Positions 36,137-44,554 of a DNA stretch of 64,000 nucleotides are shown piece after piece. The first letter of the stretch is position 1; every line of letters starts with the position of its first letter. The notes under the pieces are model-generated. The model was not told the DNA's origin. It made no database searches and worked only from the letters and a program-made list of their open reading frames with translations. Source of the stretch: Lentimicrobium sp. L6 (GTDB lineage: Bacteria; Bacteroidota; Bacteroidia; Bacteroidales; UBA12170); the NCBI RefSeq assembly GCF_013166655.1, contig NZ_JABKCA010000006.1, positions 37,062 to 101,061 on the forward strand, written 5' to 3'. The position numbers and the translations under genes are program-made.

Positions 36137-37675
36137 ATGAAACGCATCAACTTCAATTTACTTTATTACTTATTATTCTTATTTCTTTTATTCAGTTGCA
36201 CTTCCAAAACATCAAAAAACGAAAGCATATTCGAGAAACCCCAAAAGGTGATTATAACAGGTGAAATCATCAATTACAATCCTCATAGTGACGATTATTT
36301 TATCAAATTTGGATTTGATGATTTATTCGATAATCAAAAAACATTTGATATCGAAATAACTGAAAATGGGTATTTCAAAACCTCATTTGAAAGTTTTTTC
36401 CCTTCCAATTATTTTTTCTATTATCAGAATACCATTCCTTTTTATGCTTTCCCAGGTGATAGCATCCATTTTGTTTTTCATAATGACTCTTTAAAAAAGG
36501 CCTTTAACAAATACACTCATATGAGTTCCATTCAATATTCAGGAAATTATAGTCAAATGACAACTGAATATTTCGAGTATCAGCAATATTTTTATCAAGA
36601 AGTCTATGATTGGGATAACGAAGGCTATTTACCTCAAAGACTAGATTCTAGTGAATATTTAAGTTACATAAATGTAGAACGAAAAAAATATTATCAAGAA
36701 AAATCAAATGAGTTCCTAAATAATAAAACTCGAAGTTCTTTTTTTAAAGAATGGCTCAAGCATGAGCTAAAATACTTAGCTCTAAAAGACTTAATTCGCT
36801 ACAAAACCAATAAACTCAATAGAGGTAGCTATTCTTATAAAGATAACTTCCTTCCTGAAAATTATAGTTTCATACTAGAGCAGACTAATTTTGACCATAT
36901 AAATGCAGTATGTAATTGGAACTACAGATCATTTATTAGAGCCAGTCAAAGGTACTTAGCAAGCCATAACCTACCTTCAGATTCTCTTGAAATCCTATTC
37001 CAACATTACAAAAACAAAGAAAGAATCACTGCATTTAAGATTCAGGAAAAAATGATTCAGAAATCATCTTCTGGATTTGGGAAAGATTTACTGATGGGAG
37101 GTCTATACTACCAACTATTGGAATTGAGAGACCTAGAGACATTTTCATATTTTGAAGATGATTTATTAATTTCTAACTCATTTGTAAAGAATTATCTTTT
37201 ATCTAAATACAATGAGTTAGTTGGGTTCTCTAATTCAAAATCAACAACGGGGATAAATACTCACTCAAAAAAAACACTCAATAATCAAATATTTGATAGT
37301 ATTATTGAATTATACCCTAACAAAGTTTTATACATAGATATTTGGGCGCCATGGTGCGGGCCCTGTATGGGAGGCATAGAAGATTCTAGAAGACTCAAGC
37401 GCAAGTTTGAAGATAAAGACATTGTATTCATATATTTAGGATATAACTGCTCTAAAATCTCATGGGAAACTACAATCAACGAGAAAAAGATAAAGGGTGA
37501 ACACTTTCACCTATCTAATAATCAGAGTTCCGTTTTGAGTAATCGATTTAAAATAACAGGAATACCAAGATATATAATCGTCAATAAAAAAGGAGAAATT
37601 ACCAACACAGATGCATCTTCTCCTTATGAATTTGAAACTCTAAAAGAAGAATTTGAACGGCTCTTAAAAGAATAA
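36137..37675 (+). CDS. TlpA-like thioredoxin-fold lipoprotein
   Basis: 512 residues. A signal peptide has the lipobox LFLLFSCTS. A long middle region of about 340 residues is specific to Bacteroidetes TlpA relatives. The C-terminal thioredoxin fold has YIDIWAPWCGPCMGGIEDS with the redox CxxC, and later GIPRYIIVNKKG with the cis-Pro. It should act as a thiol reductase/oxidoreductase outside the cytoplasm. It is the last gene of the lipoprotein-POT operon. Its stop codon abuts that of the convergent rhomboid gene with no base between, so no terminator fits there. Confidence 0.88.
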   Translation: MKRINFNLLYYLLFLFLLFSCTSKTSKNESIFEKPQKVIITGEIINYNPHSDDYFIKFGFDDLFDNQKTFDIEITENGYFKTSFESFFPSNYFFYYQNTIPFYAFPGDSIHFVFHNDSLKKAFNKYTHMSSIQYSGNYSQMTTEYFEYQQYFYQEVYDWDNEGYLPQRLDSSEYLSYINVERKKYYQEKSNEFLNNKTRSSFFKEWLKHELKYLALKDLIRYKTNKLNRGSYSYKDNFLPENYSFILEQTNFDHINAVCNWNYRSFIRASQRYLASHNLPSDSLEILFQHYKNKERITAFKIQEKMIQKSSSGFGKDLLMGGLYYQLLELRDLETFSYFEDDLLISNSFVKNYLLSKYNELVGFSNSKSTTGINTHSKKTLNNQIFDSIIELYPNKVLYIDIWAPWCGPCMGGIEDSRRLKRKFEDKDIVFIYLGYNCSKISWETTINEKKIKGEHFHLSNNQSSVLSNRFKITGIPRYIIVNKKGEITNTDASSPYEFETLKEEFERLLKE

Positions 37676-38401
37676 TCAATTCTTTTTTTCCTTCTTATAA
37701 TGATAATGAATTCGAGTAGGTCGAGCCTTTTCGTCTAAAGCCGTTTTATCTGCTGGAGTAGTGGAACGCCAATAAGCATTTTCATCATCTGGCACATCAC
37801 TATCATCCCATACAAAAACCTCCTCTTCTGGTCCTTCCTTTCTAAAATAGAAGGCCATTAAAGCTCCAGAGACAAATCCAAATAAGTGGCCTTCCCAACT
37901 GATGTTCTTATCAGGGAAAAATTCTGGAAAGAATCCCCAAATCATACTTCCATATAAAAAGGCGACTATCATGGTTAAGGTAAGTAATCTTCTATTATTT
38001 CTTATGATTCCCGAAACAAAAAGAAAAGAAGCCAAACCATAAACTACCCCACTGGCACCAATATGATAAGCATCGCGAGCTCCTAACCAAAGCCATATTC
38101 CACTTAAAACCCAAATGAGGAGGAGGATTTTCCAAGCCACATCTCTATAAAAATAGAAAAGCAAAGTTCCTAAAAACATAAAGGGTGTAGAATTGGATAT
38201 CAAATGACCCCAATCGCTATGTAAAAATGGCATGAGAATGATTCCTGGAATTCCTTTCAACTCGAGCGGATAAACGCCTAAAAATGAAAAGCGGATTTCA
38301 AATAAATACTCCACCAACTTCACCACCCACATAATAAGTAGTAAGACAAGGGGATAAAACCCGGCTTTTAATAATTCTATTTTTTCTTTTTGTGAAGACA
38401 T
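37676..38401 (-). CDS. Rhomboid family intramembrane serine protease
   Basis: 241 residues from ATG 38401; an upstream TTG at 38446 would add 15 residues reaching toward the rpoD terminator. Six or so membrane helices. The loop HSDWGHLISNSTPFMFLG, the Ser-bearing HIGASGVVYGLAS and the His-bearing SWEGHLFGFVSGAL are the three rhomboid signatures (Ser/His dyad). The C-terminal 55 residues are polar and charged. It cleaves transmembrane proteins within the inner membrane; the substrate is unknown. It lies downstream of rpoD but is separated from it by a strong terminator. Confidence 0.9.
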   Translation of the reverse strand: MSSQKEKIELLKAGFYPLVLLLIMWVVKLVEYLFEIRFSFLGVYPLELKGIPGIILMPFLHSDWGHLISNSTPFMFLGTLLFYFYRDVAWKILLLIWVLSGIWLWLGARDAYHIGASGVVYGLASFLFVSGIIRNNRRLLTLTMIVAFLYGSMIWGFFPEFFPDKNISWEGHLFGFVSGALMAFYFRKEGPEEEVFVWDDSDVPDDENAYWRSTTPADKTALDEKARPTRIHYHYKKEKKN

Positions 38402-38454
38402 AAGACTTTTGTTATCAATAATGATACTAGAAATCATTATAGCCAATATGGCAT

Positions 38455-38478
38455 AAAAAAAGAGGCCTCAGCCTCTTT
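38455..38478 (-). terminator. Rho-independent terminator of rpoD
   Basis: On the minus strand AAAGAGGC-TGAG-GCCTCTTT forms a perfect 8-bp stem, followed by a run of T residues. It lies 14 bases after the rpoD stop. Confidence 0.8.
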
Positions 38479-38491
38479 ATATTATTAGAAT

Positions 38492-39358
38492 TTATTGTCC
38501 TAAATAGGACTTTAGTAGTTTGGAGCGTGAAGGATGTTTGAGCCTTCGAATGGCTTTTTCTTTAATCTGACGAACGCGTTCACGAGTCAAATCAAATTTA
38601 TCACCAATTTCATCAAGGGTCAATCCATGATTCATTCCTATTCCATAATATAGATTGACTACTTCTCTTTCCTTGTCGGTAAGAGTAGATAGCGAACGTT
38701 GTATTTCCTGAGTTAAACTCTCTCTAATGAGATGTTCATCAGATTTTGGTGTATCATCACTTACAATAAAATCAACCATACTGGTATCATCATCTGTTGA
38801 CAATGGAGCATCAATAGAAACAGAGCGACTTGAAATACGCATGGCGGCATTTACCTTAACTTCAGAAGTTTCTAAGTGCTTAGCAATTTCCTCCTCCGAT
38901 GGTGGACGATTTAGTTGTTGTTCTAGTAATGAAATGGTTTTCTTTATCTTATTAATGGATCCTACTTGATTAAGTGGCAAGCGAACAATACGAGATTGCT
39001 CAGCAAGGGCCTGCAAAATAGACTGGCGAATCCACCATACGGCGTATGAAATAAATTTGAATCCTCTAGTTTCATCAAATCTACGAGCGGCTTTTATTAA
39101 ACCCACATTACCTTCATTAATAAGGTCAGGTAGGCTGAGCCCCTGGTTCTGATATTGTTTAGATACAGAAACTACAAAACGCAGGTTTGCCTTCACTAGT
39201 TTGTTAAGCGCTATTTCGTCTCCTTCTTTTATTCGCTGGGCAAGTCTTACTTCTTCCTCAGCTGTGATCAAATCTTCCCGACCAATATCCGTAAGATATT
39301 TATCCAAAGAAGCATTTTCACGGTTGGTGATCGATTTATTTATTTTTAGCTGGCGCAT
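38492..39358 (-). CDS. rpoD: RNA polymerase primary sigma factor
   Basis: 288 residues, the short Bacteroidetes form of the housekeeping sigma factor that lacks region 1.1. Region 2 reads [20 protein letters not shown] then [16 protein letters not shown], with the DNA-melting aromatics. Region 3 and region 4.2 ([20 protein letters not shown]) follow. Bacteroidetes primary sigma recognises TTG/TAnnTTTG, the very elements found in front of this and other genes here. It is a single gene with its own promoter and terminator. Confidence 0.95.
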   Translation of the reverse strand: MRQLKINKSITNRENASLDKYLTDIGREDLITAEEEVRLAQRIKEGDEIALNKLVKANLRFVVSVSKQYQNQGLSLPDLINEGNVGLIKAARRFDETRGFKFISYAVWWIRQSILQALAEQSRIVRLPLNQVGSINKIKKTISLLEQQLNRPPSEEEIAKHLETSEVKVNAAMRISSRSVSIDAPLSTDDDTSMVDFIVSDDTPKSDEHLIRESLTQEIQRSLSTLTDKEREVVNLYYGIGMNHGLTLDEIGDKFDLTRERVRQIKEKAIRRLKHPSRSKLLKSYLGQ

Positions 39359-39400
39359 TTTCTTTAATTTAAATTATTGAGATAGATGATGCTAACTAAG

Positions 39401-39431
39401 CAAATATAAGACTAAATTGGAGATATTCCAA
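39401..39431 (-). promoter_or_regulatory. Promoter of rpoD
   Basis: The minus-strand TTG at 39429-39431, a 20-base spacer and TATATTTG at 39401-39408 are a perfect match to the Bacteroidetes consensus. It lies 43 bases before the ATG. Confidence 0.7.
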
Positions 39432-39663
39432 ATAAGCTAAATAGTCATATTGTTAAAAAAGCAAAAAGCTCTATTGCATCATTTATTAATCAAAAACATA
39501 GCTAAAGAGTTATTATTGCCTGAATATGAATACTTAACTCTTTTTAACATGAACAATATCCTTTCAAATTCATCTTTAAATTACGGAAATGATATAGCAA
39601 TATTGGGAAGCTTAAGAATGGTTTAATCTAACCCTTGGATCTAAAAAAAGAGTAAAATGCCAA
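39432..39663. other. Intergenic region between rpoD promoter and hydrolase gene
   Basis: AT-rich and without a credible gene. The only structure seen is an inverted repeat with 9-base arms AAAGAGTTA (39504-39512) and TAACTCTTT (39535-39543) around a 22-base loop; its role is unclear. Confidence 0.5.
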
Positions 39664-40752
39664 TTAAAAACGATAAGCTGCCTTACGCAGAGCAACCATA
39701 TTTTTAATTGGATTTGGGGGATTAAGTTCTTTGGCCAGAAATTTATAGATTTTAATTCTGATTTCATTGGCTTTTCTTGTATCAATTCTATCGAAAGAAT
39801 GTCCTCCTGGAATTTCTTTATATATTTCATATTCAAATGCTTTACCATCTGCTTTAAGAGATTTGATAAGATGCTCTACCTCCAAAACATTTACATCATC
39901 ATCGTTGGTGTTGGTATGAATCAGAAGTGGTGTATTTTTCATTTTATAGGTATTCCATGCTGGCGACCTCCTACGGTATTCTGCGATGTTTTCCTGCGCT
40001 GTAGCTCCAATATGGTAATCTGCCGAATATAAGGCTCTGTATCCATCATCCATATATCCCATACGGGCTACTAAATCGCTCACAGGAACTCCCGCAAAAG
40101 CCACTTGGTAATCCTGAGGATGGTCGAATATACTCATCAGACTAATCATCCCTCCATGACTCCAGCCCATTATCCCTACTCTACTTCCATCCACAATATC
40201 ATAATTCTCTACCATGTGATTTCTAGCTGCAAAAACATCCTCATTCTCTAATCCTCCATAGTCTATACTCTCGTAATACGATTTTCCATAACCCGTGCTT
40301 CCACGATATTCAGGGGCAATGACTATATATCCCTGAGCCATTAATTCACGGACAATATGAGTGTAATAGGTAGTTAAATCTCCATGGACTCCTCCGTGTG
40401 GCAATACTATTAAAGGATATTTTTTACTGGCATCCACTGATTTTGGAATAAACACATAAGACCAAAATTTCAAGGGGTTTCCATAACTCATATGGGTTTC
40501 ACTTTTGATATTGGAAGCTGGAGGGCCTGGAATAAAAATCTTGTCTATAAAAGCTATGTCTCCTACTTTTTCAAACCAGAGGAGGTCTTCGTTTTGCTTA
40601 TTTACCTTATTAAATTGATGTTGTAAGTTATCGAGTTGAGATTCTAGGATTTCCAGTTTTTCGAGTAATTGAGTATTTGAGTCTTGAGCAATTAAAGATA
40701 TTGAGAAAATTGAGAGAAACAATAACGAAACAATTGATTTGAACATGTTCAT
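39664..40752 (-). CDS. S9 prolyl oligopeptidase-like alpha/beta hydrolase, exported
   Basis: 362 residues from ATG 40752 (ATG 40746 also possible); the in-frame TTG at 40779 is part of the -7 promoter box and can be dismissed. A cleavable signal peptide is seen (FKSIVSLLFLSIFSISLIAQ), then a short helical stretch, then an alpha/beta hydrolase. The nucleophile elbow is MGWSHGGMIS, the acid lies in HTNTNDDDVNVLE and the base is in IPGGHSFDR. This arrangement is that of S9 peptidases, although their beta-propeller is absent, so an esterase is also possible. It should act outside the cytoplasm on an unknown substrate. Confidence 0.82.
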   Translation of the reverse strand: MNMFKSIVSLLFLSIFSISLIAQDSNTQLLEKLEILESQLDNLQHQFNKVNKQNEDLLWFEKVGDIAFIDKIFIPGPPASNIKSETHMSYGNPLKFWSYVFIPKSVDASKKYPLIVLPHGGVHGDLTTYYTHIVRELMAQGYIVIAPEYRGSTGYGKSYYESIDYGGLENEDVFAARNHMVENYDIVDGSRVGIMGWSHGGMISLMSIFDHPQDYQVAFAGVPVSDLVARMGYMDDGYRALYSADYHIGATAQENIAEYRRRSPAWNTYKMKNTPLLIHTNTNDDDVNVLEVEHLIKSLKADGKAFEYEIYKEIPGGHSFDRIDTRKANEIRIKIYKFLAKELNPPNPIKNMVALRKAAYRF

Positions 40753-40776
40753 GAGTATTTGTTTGATTATGAAATT

Positions 40777-40809
40777 CAAAAATAGGGAATTATCTATTTA
40801 ACTAGACAA
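40777..40809 (-). promoter_or_regulatory. Candidate promoter of the S9-type hydrolase
   Basis: The minus-strand TTG at 40807-40809, a 22-base spacer and TATTTTTG at 40777-40784. The predicted transcript starts about 20 bases before the ATG at 40752. Confidence 0.5.
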
Positions 40810-40816
40810 TTCCCTA

Positions 40817-40850
40817 GGCTTTTGGGTTTAATACATAAACCCAAAAAGCC
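40817..40850. repeat. Hairpin over the 3' end of the DUF4143-type gene
   Basis: Arms GGCTTTTGGGTTTA (40817-40830) and TAAACCCAAAAAGCC (40836-40850) pair with one bulged base around ATACA. It covers the stop codon of the ATPase gene. No T tract follows, so a classical terminator is doubtful, but it may mark the transcript end. Confidence 0.45.
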
Positions 40851-42027
40851 AAAGCGGAATTTTATTATGATATCCTACTTCCAAATCATCAGCTGCTATA
40901 AAAGAATCGGGTAAATCAGCAATTTGTTCAAAGGTCTTTTTTCGTCCTCCAATTTCAAACACATACCTATTATCAATTTTAAAATCTCCTTCTTTCGCAG
41001 ATTTCACCACATGAGATTTACACATTTGATTCATAAAAAACGTTTCTCGCATGGTTTCTTTTATAGATACATTACCTGAATGCAATGATGATAAAAGTGA
41101 AGTATTATTCATATAGATTTTATCTGGCTTGGTTAAATATCCATCAGACGAACCTACTAAACGGATATTCTTTATCAGATTTGCCCTATCCAAAGCACCT
41201 AATAAACGAAGTAATACATCTCGACTCAAACCGGTTTTAGAGCTCAAGGCTGTTATATTTACTTGATAAGGAACATTATCAGCCAAAAGCGCGACAAGCA
41301 TTTTAAGTTTATATACTGTGGCATACGATATCTTTTCCAAGACTTGTAAATCTCGCTCGATAATAATATTAATCACACTATTTAAGCGCTCATGATATTG
41401 CCCTTTTGCTTCCTTAAAAAAAGGATAAATGCCCTCACTCAAATACTCGTTGAACCATGGAATAATAGACTTCCCCTTGGTAATTTCTAAAGATATCTCA
41501 GTATGATTTTTTAAGACCTCCTCAAAAGAATACACTTTACCTTCATACTTGCCCGAAAGCATTAAATATTCTCTAAATGACAGTTCATGAAGATTATAAA
41601 TTGCAGCCCGTCTACTTAAATCAGCTTCTGCTTTATGAATTTGTAAAGCTGAAGAACCAGAAAAAACGATTTTCAGATCATGATAAATATCATGGAGGTT
41701 TTTAATGTCCATAGACCAATGAGGATAATGATGAACCTCATCTATAAACAAATGCCTCCCTCCTTTCAAATAGAATTCCTCGGCAAAATCGAACAATCTA
41801 TTTTTCAGAAAGTAGAAATTATCGAGACTCACATATATCCATGATCTAGATGATTTGGAATGTTTCTTCAAATATTGCAACATTAATGTGGTTTTACCCA
41901 CGCCTCTGGCACCAGTTAATCCAATCAACCTGTCCTCCCACTCAATTTCATATAACAAATACCTTTCAAAATCACTATTTGTATTTGAAACTATCCTATC
42001 CGAAATTCTAATTAATTCATCCATCAT
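40828..42027 (-). CDS. AAA family ATPase with DUF4143-type C-terminus
   Basis: 399 residues from the ATG at 42027 (a second ATG follows directly). A TTG at 42045 is in frame but forms part of the -7 box, so it cannot be translated. The Walker A is GLTGARGVGKTTLM, Walker B/sensor are RHLFIDEVHHYPHW and LKIVFSGSSALQI. A C-terminal winged-helix region (ALSSKTGLSRDVLLRLLGAL) and an endonuclease-like segment (YVFEIGGRKKTFEQI) follow. This is the common AAA_14/DUF4143 protein of many bacteria, whose role is unknown although toxin-like or DNA-related jobs have been proposed. It is a single gene with its own promoter. Confidence 0.88.
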   Translation of the reverse strand: MMDELIRISDRIVSNTNSDFERYLLYEIEWEDRLIGLTGARGVGKTTLMLQYLKKHSKSSRSWIYVSLDNFYFLKNRLFDFAEEFYLKGGRHLFIDEVHHYPHWSMDIKNLHDIYHDLKIVFSGSSALQIHKAEADLSRRAAIYNLHELSFREYLMLSGKYEGKVYSFEEVLKNHTEISLEITKGKSIIPWFNEYLSEGIYPFFKEAKGQYHERLNSVINIIIERDLQVLEKISYATVYKLKMLVALLADNVPYQVNITALSSKTGLSRDVLLRLLGALDRANLIKNIRLVGSSDGYLTKPDKIYMNNTSLLSSLHSGNVSIKETMRETFFMNQMCKSHVVKSAKEGDFKIDNRYVFEIGGRKKTFEQIADLPDSFIAADDLEVGYHNKIPLWLFGFMY

Positions 42028-42042
42028 TTTTGTATTAAAAAC

Positions 42043-42073
42043 CAAATATACATATTTTGTTGTTTATATACAA
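42043..42073 (-). promoter_or_regulatory. Promoter of the DUF4143-type ATPase
   Basis: The minus-strand TTG at 42071-42073, a 20-base spacer and TATATTTG at 42043-42050 match the consensus exactly. The leader to ATG 42027 is only about 10 bases. Confidence 0.65.
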
Positions 42074-42377
42074 CGTTTTATGTATTTTAATGTATTTCAA
42101 ACACAACACATAATACATTTCAGGAATTTGCATAAGCAGCTTTCGTTGTTTAATAACAACACTTTGAGTCCGGTATTAGCTTTTAAATAAAACACTTAAC
42201 CATCAATCAGCATCTCCCAATTCTTAAACTTTTCTAAAATTCTTGTCCATAAAATTTATTATGCATACATTTGAATTTACAAAAAACAAATGAACTAAAT
42301 TCACTGAACAACAAGATGTTAATCTGCATTTTTAAGATTATCATTTTTCGTTTTTTAGCTGTTTTAAAACCAAATAG
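42074..42377. other. Intergenic region before the beta-oxidation operon
   Basis: No gene is seen. Near 42148 there is a short inverted repeat GTTGTT-TAAT-AACAAC. No TAnnTTTG box with a TTG at a proper distance could be found for the crotonase gene, so its promoter remains unidentified. Confidence 0.5.
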
Positions 42378-43163
42378 ATGACATACGAAATTTTACAAAT
42401 CAATCAAAAAGATGGAATTGCACTTGTAACCATCAGCCGACCAAAAGCAATGAATGCACTCAATACCCGTTTTTTTGAAGAAATGGATTATGCTGTTTCT
42501 CAATTTAAAACTGACGAAAACCTAAGGGCGGTTATCATCACTGGAGAAGGAAAAGCATTTGTAGCTGGAGCAGACATTGCAGAGATGAAAAACAAAACGC
42601 CAGAGGAAGGTAGCATATTCGCCACTCGTGGACAAGCTACTTTTTCGAGTTTTGCAGAATTGCATATTCCTGTTATAGCTGCCATTAATGGATTTGCTTT
42701 AGGTGGCGGTTTAGAATTGGCCATGGGAGCAGATTTCAGAATTGCGAGTACCAAAGCAAAATTTGGTCAGCCAGAAGTTAATCTTGGTCTTATTCCTGGT
42801 TTTGCAGGAACCCAAAGACTCAGTAGGCTTGTAGGACTAGCCGACGCCCTATTTTTACTCACCACAGCCGAAATGATTGGAGCAGAGGATGCTTTAAGAA
42901 TAGGTTTGGTGCAAAAAGTGGTAGAACCTGAAGCATTAATAGATACTTGTATGCAAATTGCTAAAACCATAGCAGGGAAAGGGCCTCAAGCAGTTTCTAA
43001 AGTAAAATCAGTTACTCATAAAGGCTTTGATATGTCTTTAGAGGAGGGTAATAAACTAGAAGCTGAGCAATTTGGAAGCCTATTTGGTAAAGGCTCAGAA
43101 GGTACTGAAGGCATGGCTGCATTTTTAGAAAAAAGAAAGCCCAACTGGCAAACTGGATATTAG
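42378..43163 (+). CDS. Enoyl-CoA hydratase/isomerase (crotonase)
   Basis: 261 residues. The crotonase fold is shown by GKAFVAGADIAEM (oxyanion hole), GFALGGGLELAMGADFRIAS and the block QPEVNLGLIPGFAGTQRLSRLVG. The two glutamates of the hydratase pair lie within the last two blocks (GLELAMG; QPEVNLG). It adds water to trans-2-enoyl-CoA. As the first gene of a trio with 3-hydroxyacyl-CoA dehydrogenase and thiolase, it forms a complete fatty acid beta-oxidation (or reverse, C4-forming) module apart from the acyl-CoA dehydrogenase, which is not in the window. Confidence 0.93.
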   Translation: MTYEILQINQKDGIALVTISRPKAMNALNTRFFEEMDYAVSQFKTDENLRAVIITGEGKAFVAGADIAEMKNKTPEEGSIFATRGQATFSSFAELHIPVIAAINGFALGGGLELAMGADFRIASTKAKFGQPEVNLGLIPGFAGTQRLSRLVGLADALFLLTTAEMIGAEDALRIGLVQKVVEPEALIDTCMQIAKTIAGKGPQAVSKVKSVTHKGFDMSLEEGNKLEAEQFGSLFGKGSEGTEGMAAFLEKRKPNWQTGY

Positions 43164-43213
43164 AGGCTAAATACTAGTTAAATAAAAACATTGAAAGAAA
43201 ACAAATCAACAAT

Positions 43214-44551
43214 ATGACTTACGAAGAAAGATTGCAAAATGTAACAGTTTTAGGAGCTGCCGGAAAAATGGGTAGCGGAATACTACTGTTAACCGCGGTT
43301 GAAATGACCAATTTGAGTCTTAAGCCGGAAAACAAAGGAAAAACATTTGTGCTGAATGCCATGGATTTATCTGACGAGGGACTTCATGGCCTCATGAAAT
43401 ATGTAAAATCTCAGGTTTTGAAAATTGCCGAAAAGCAAACAGTATGGCTTCGTTCGGTATATGCTGACAGAGCAGATTTAATAGAAAATGGCGAAATTAT
43501 TGAGCAATATATCTTTGATGTTCTGAATATGATTCGCCCAACCACCGCTATGGAAGTAGCTTATCGTTCTCATTTGGTTTTTGAGGCCGTTAGTGAAAAT
43601 CCAGATTTAAAAGTAAAGATATTATCACAAATAGATAGCAACAACCCTAAGAAACCTTGGTTCTTCACCAATACCAGTTCGGTTCCTATCAGCCTAATAG
43701 ACGAAGGCGCAAAATTAGGAGGACGAGTTTTAGGTTTCCATTTCTACAATCCTCCAGCTATTCAAAAGTTGGTTGAATTAATCACAACCTCTTCTACGCT
43801 CCCAGAGATGAAAGAGTTTGCTCTTGCCTATGCCAAAGGATTAAAGAAAATTGTAGTTCCGGCAAATGACATAGCTGGTTTTATTGGCAATGGCCATTTT
43901 ATGCGCGATGGTCTTCATGGCTTAAGCGAAGTTAAAAACCTATGCGTTAAATATACTTTCCCTGAGGCTGTTTATATCATGAATAAAGTGAGTCAAGATT
44001 TCTTAGTTCGCCCCATGGGGATATTTCAGCTGATTGATTATGTAGGAATTGACGTAATGCAATTTATCATGAAAGTGATGAACCCATATATGGAAAATGA
44101 AAATCTTCATAGTGATATTATAGACCAATTTATTGAACTTGGAATAAAAGGAGGTCAGATGAGTAGTGGCGCTCAAAAAGATGGCTTCTTGAAATACGAA
44201 AAAGGGCAACCTGTAGCCGCTTTTGATCCTCAAACCAAAGAATATGTTTCATTTGAAACTTTCGCTGAAAAATGTGATGCACAAATTGGAGCATTACCCG
44301 AAGGTGCCATTCCTTGGAAAAAAGCCGTAAGATTAAAAAATAAAGAAGAAGTATTTGGTAATTTCTTTGGACAAATGAAATCCATGGATTCACTTGGAGC
44401 TCAATTGGCTACAAAATACGGCTCTCGTTCCAACGAAATCGGAACTGCTTTAATTAATGATGGTGTGGCAGCAAACAAAGAAGCGGTTAATACTGTAATG
44501 CTGACTGGATTTTTCCATGCCTACGGTCCTATCAATGATTTTTTCAATTAA
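43214..44551 (+). CDS. 3-hydroxyacyl-CoA dehydrogenase
   Basis: 445 residues. An N-terminal Rossmann fold begins VTVLGAAGKMGSGIL. The catalytic region contains FTNTSSVPI and LGFHFYNPPAIQKLVELI, with the family His in the FHFYNPP block, and NDIAGFIGNGHFMRDG. The C-terminal helical part is longer than in the 280-residue HBDH type, consistent with a two-domain enzyme of the FadB C-terminal kind without the hydratase, which is encoded by the preceding gene. It oxidises 3-hydroxyacyl-CoA with NAD. It is 50 bp after the crotonase gene and 3 bp before the thiolase gene. Confidence 0.9.
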   Translation: MTYEERLQNVTVLGAAGKMGSGILLLTAVEMTNLSLKPENKGKTFVLNAMDLSDEGLHGLMKYVKSQVLKIAEKQTVWLRSVYADRADLIENGEIIEQYIFDVLNMIRPTTAMEVAYRSHLVFEAVSENPDLKVKILSQIDSNNPKKPWFFTNTSSVPISLIDEGAKLGGRVLGFHFYNPPAIQKLVELITTSSTLPEMKEFALAYAKGLKKIVVPANDIAGFIGNGHFMRDGLHGLSEVKNLCVKYTFPEAVYIMNKVSQDFLVRPMGIFQLIDYVGIDVMQFIMKVMNPYMENENLHSDIIDQFIELGIKGGQMSSGAQKDGFLKYEKGQPVAAFDPQTKEYVSFETFAEKCDAQIGALPEGAIPWKKAVRLKNKEEVFGNFFGQMKSMDSLGAQLATKYGSRSNEIGTALINDGVAANKEAVNTVMLTGFFHAYGPINDFFN

Positions 44552-44554
44552 AAA

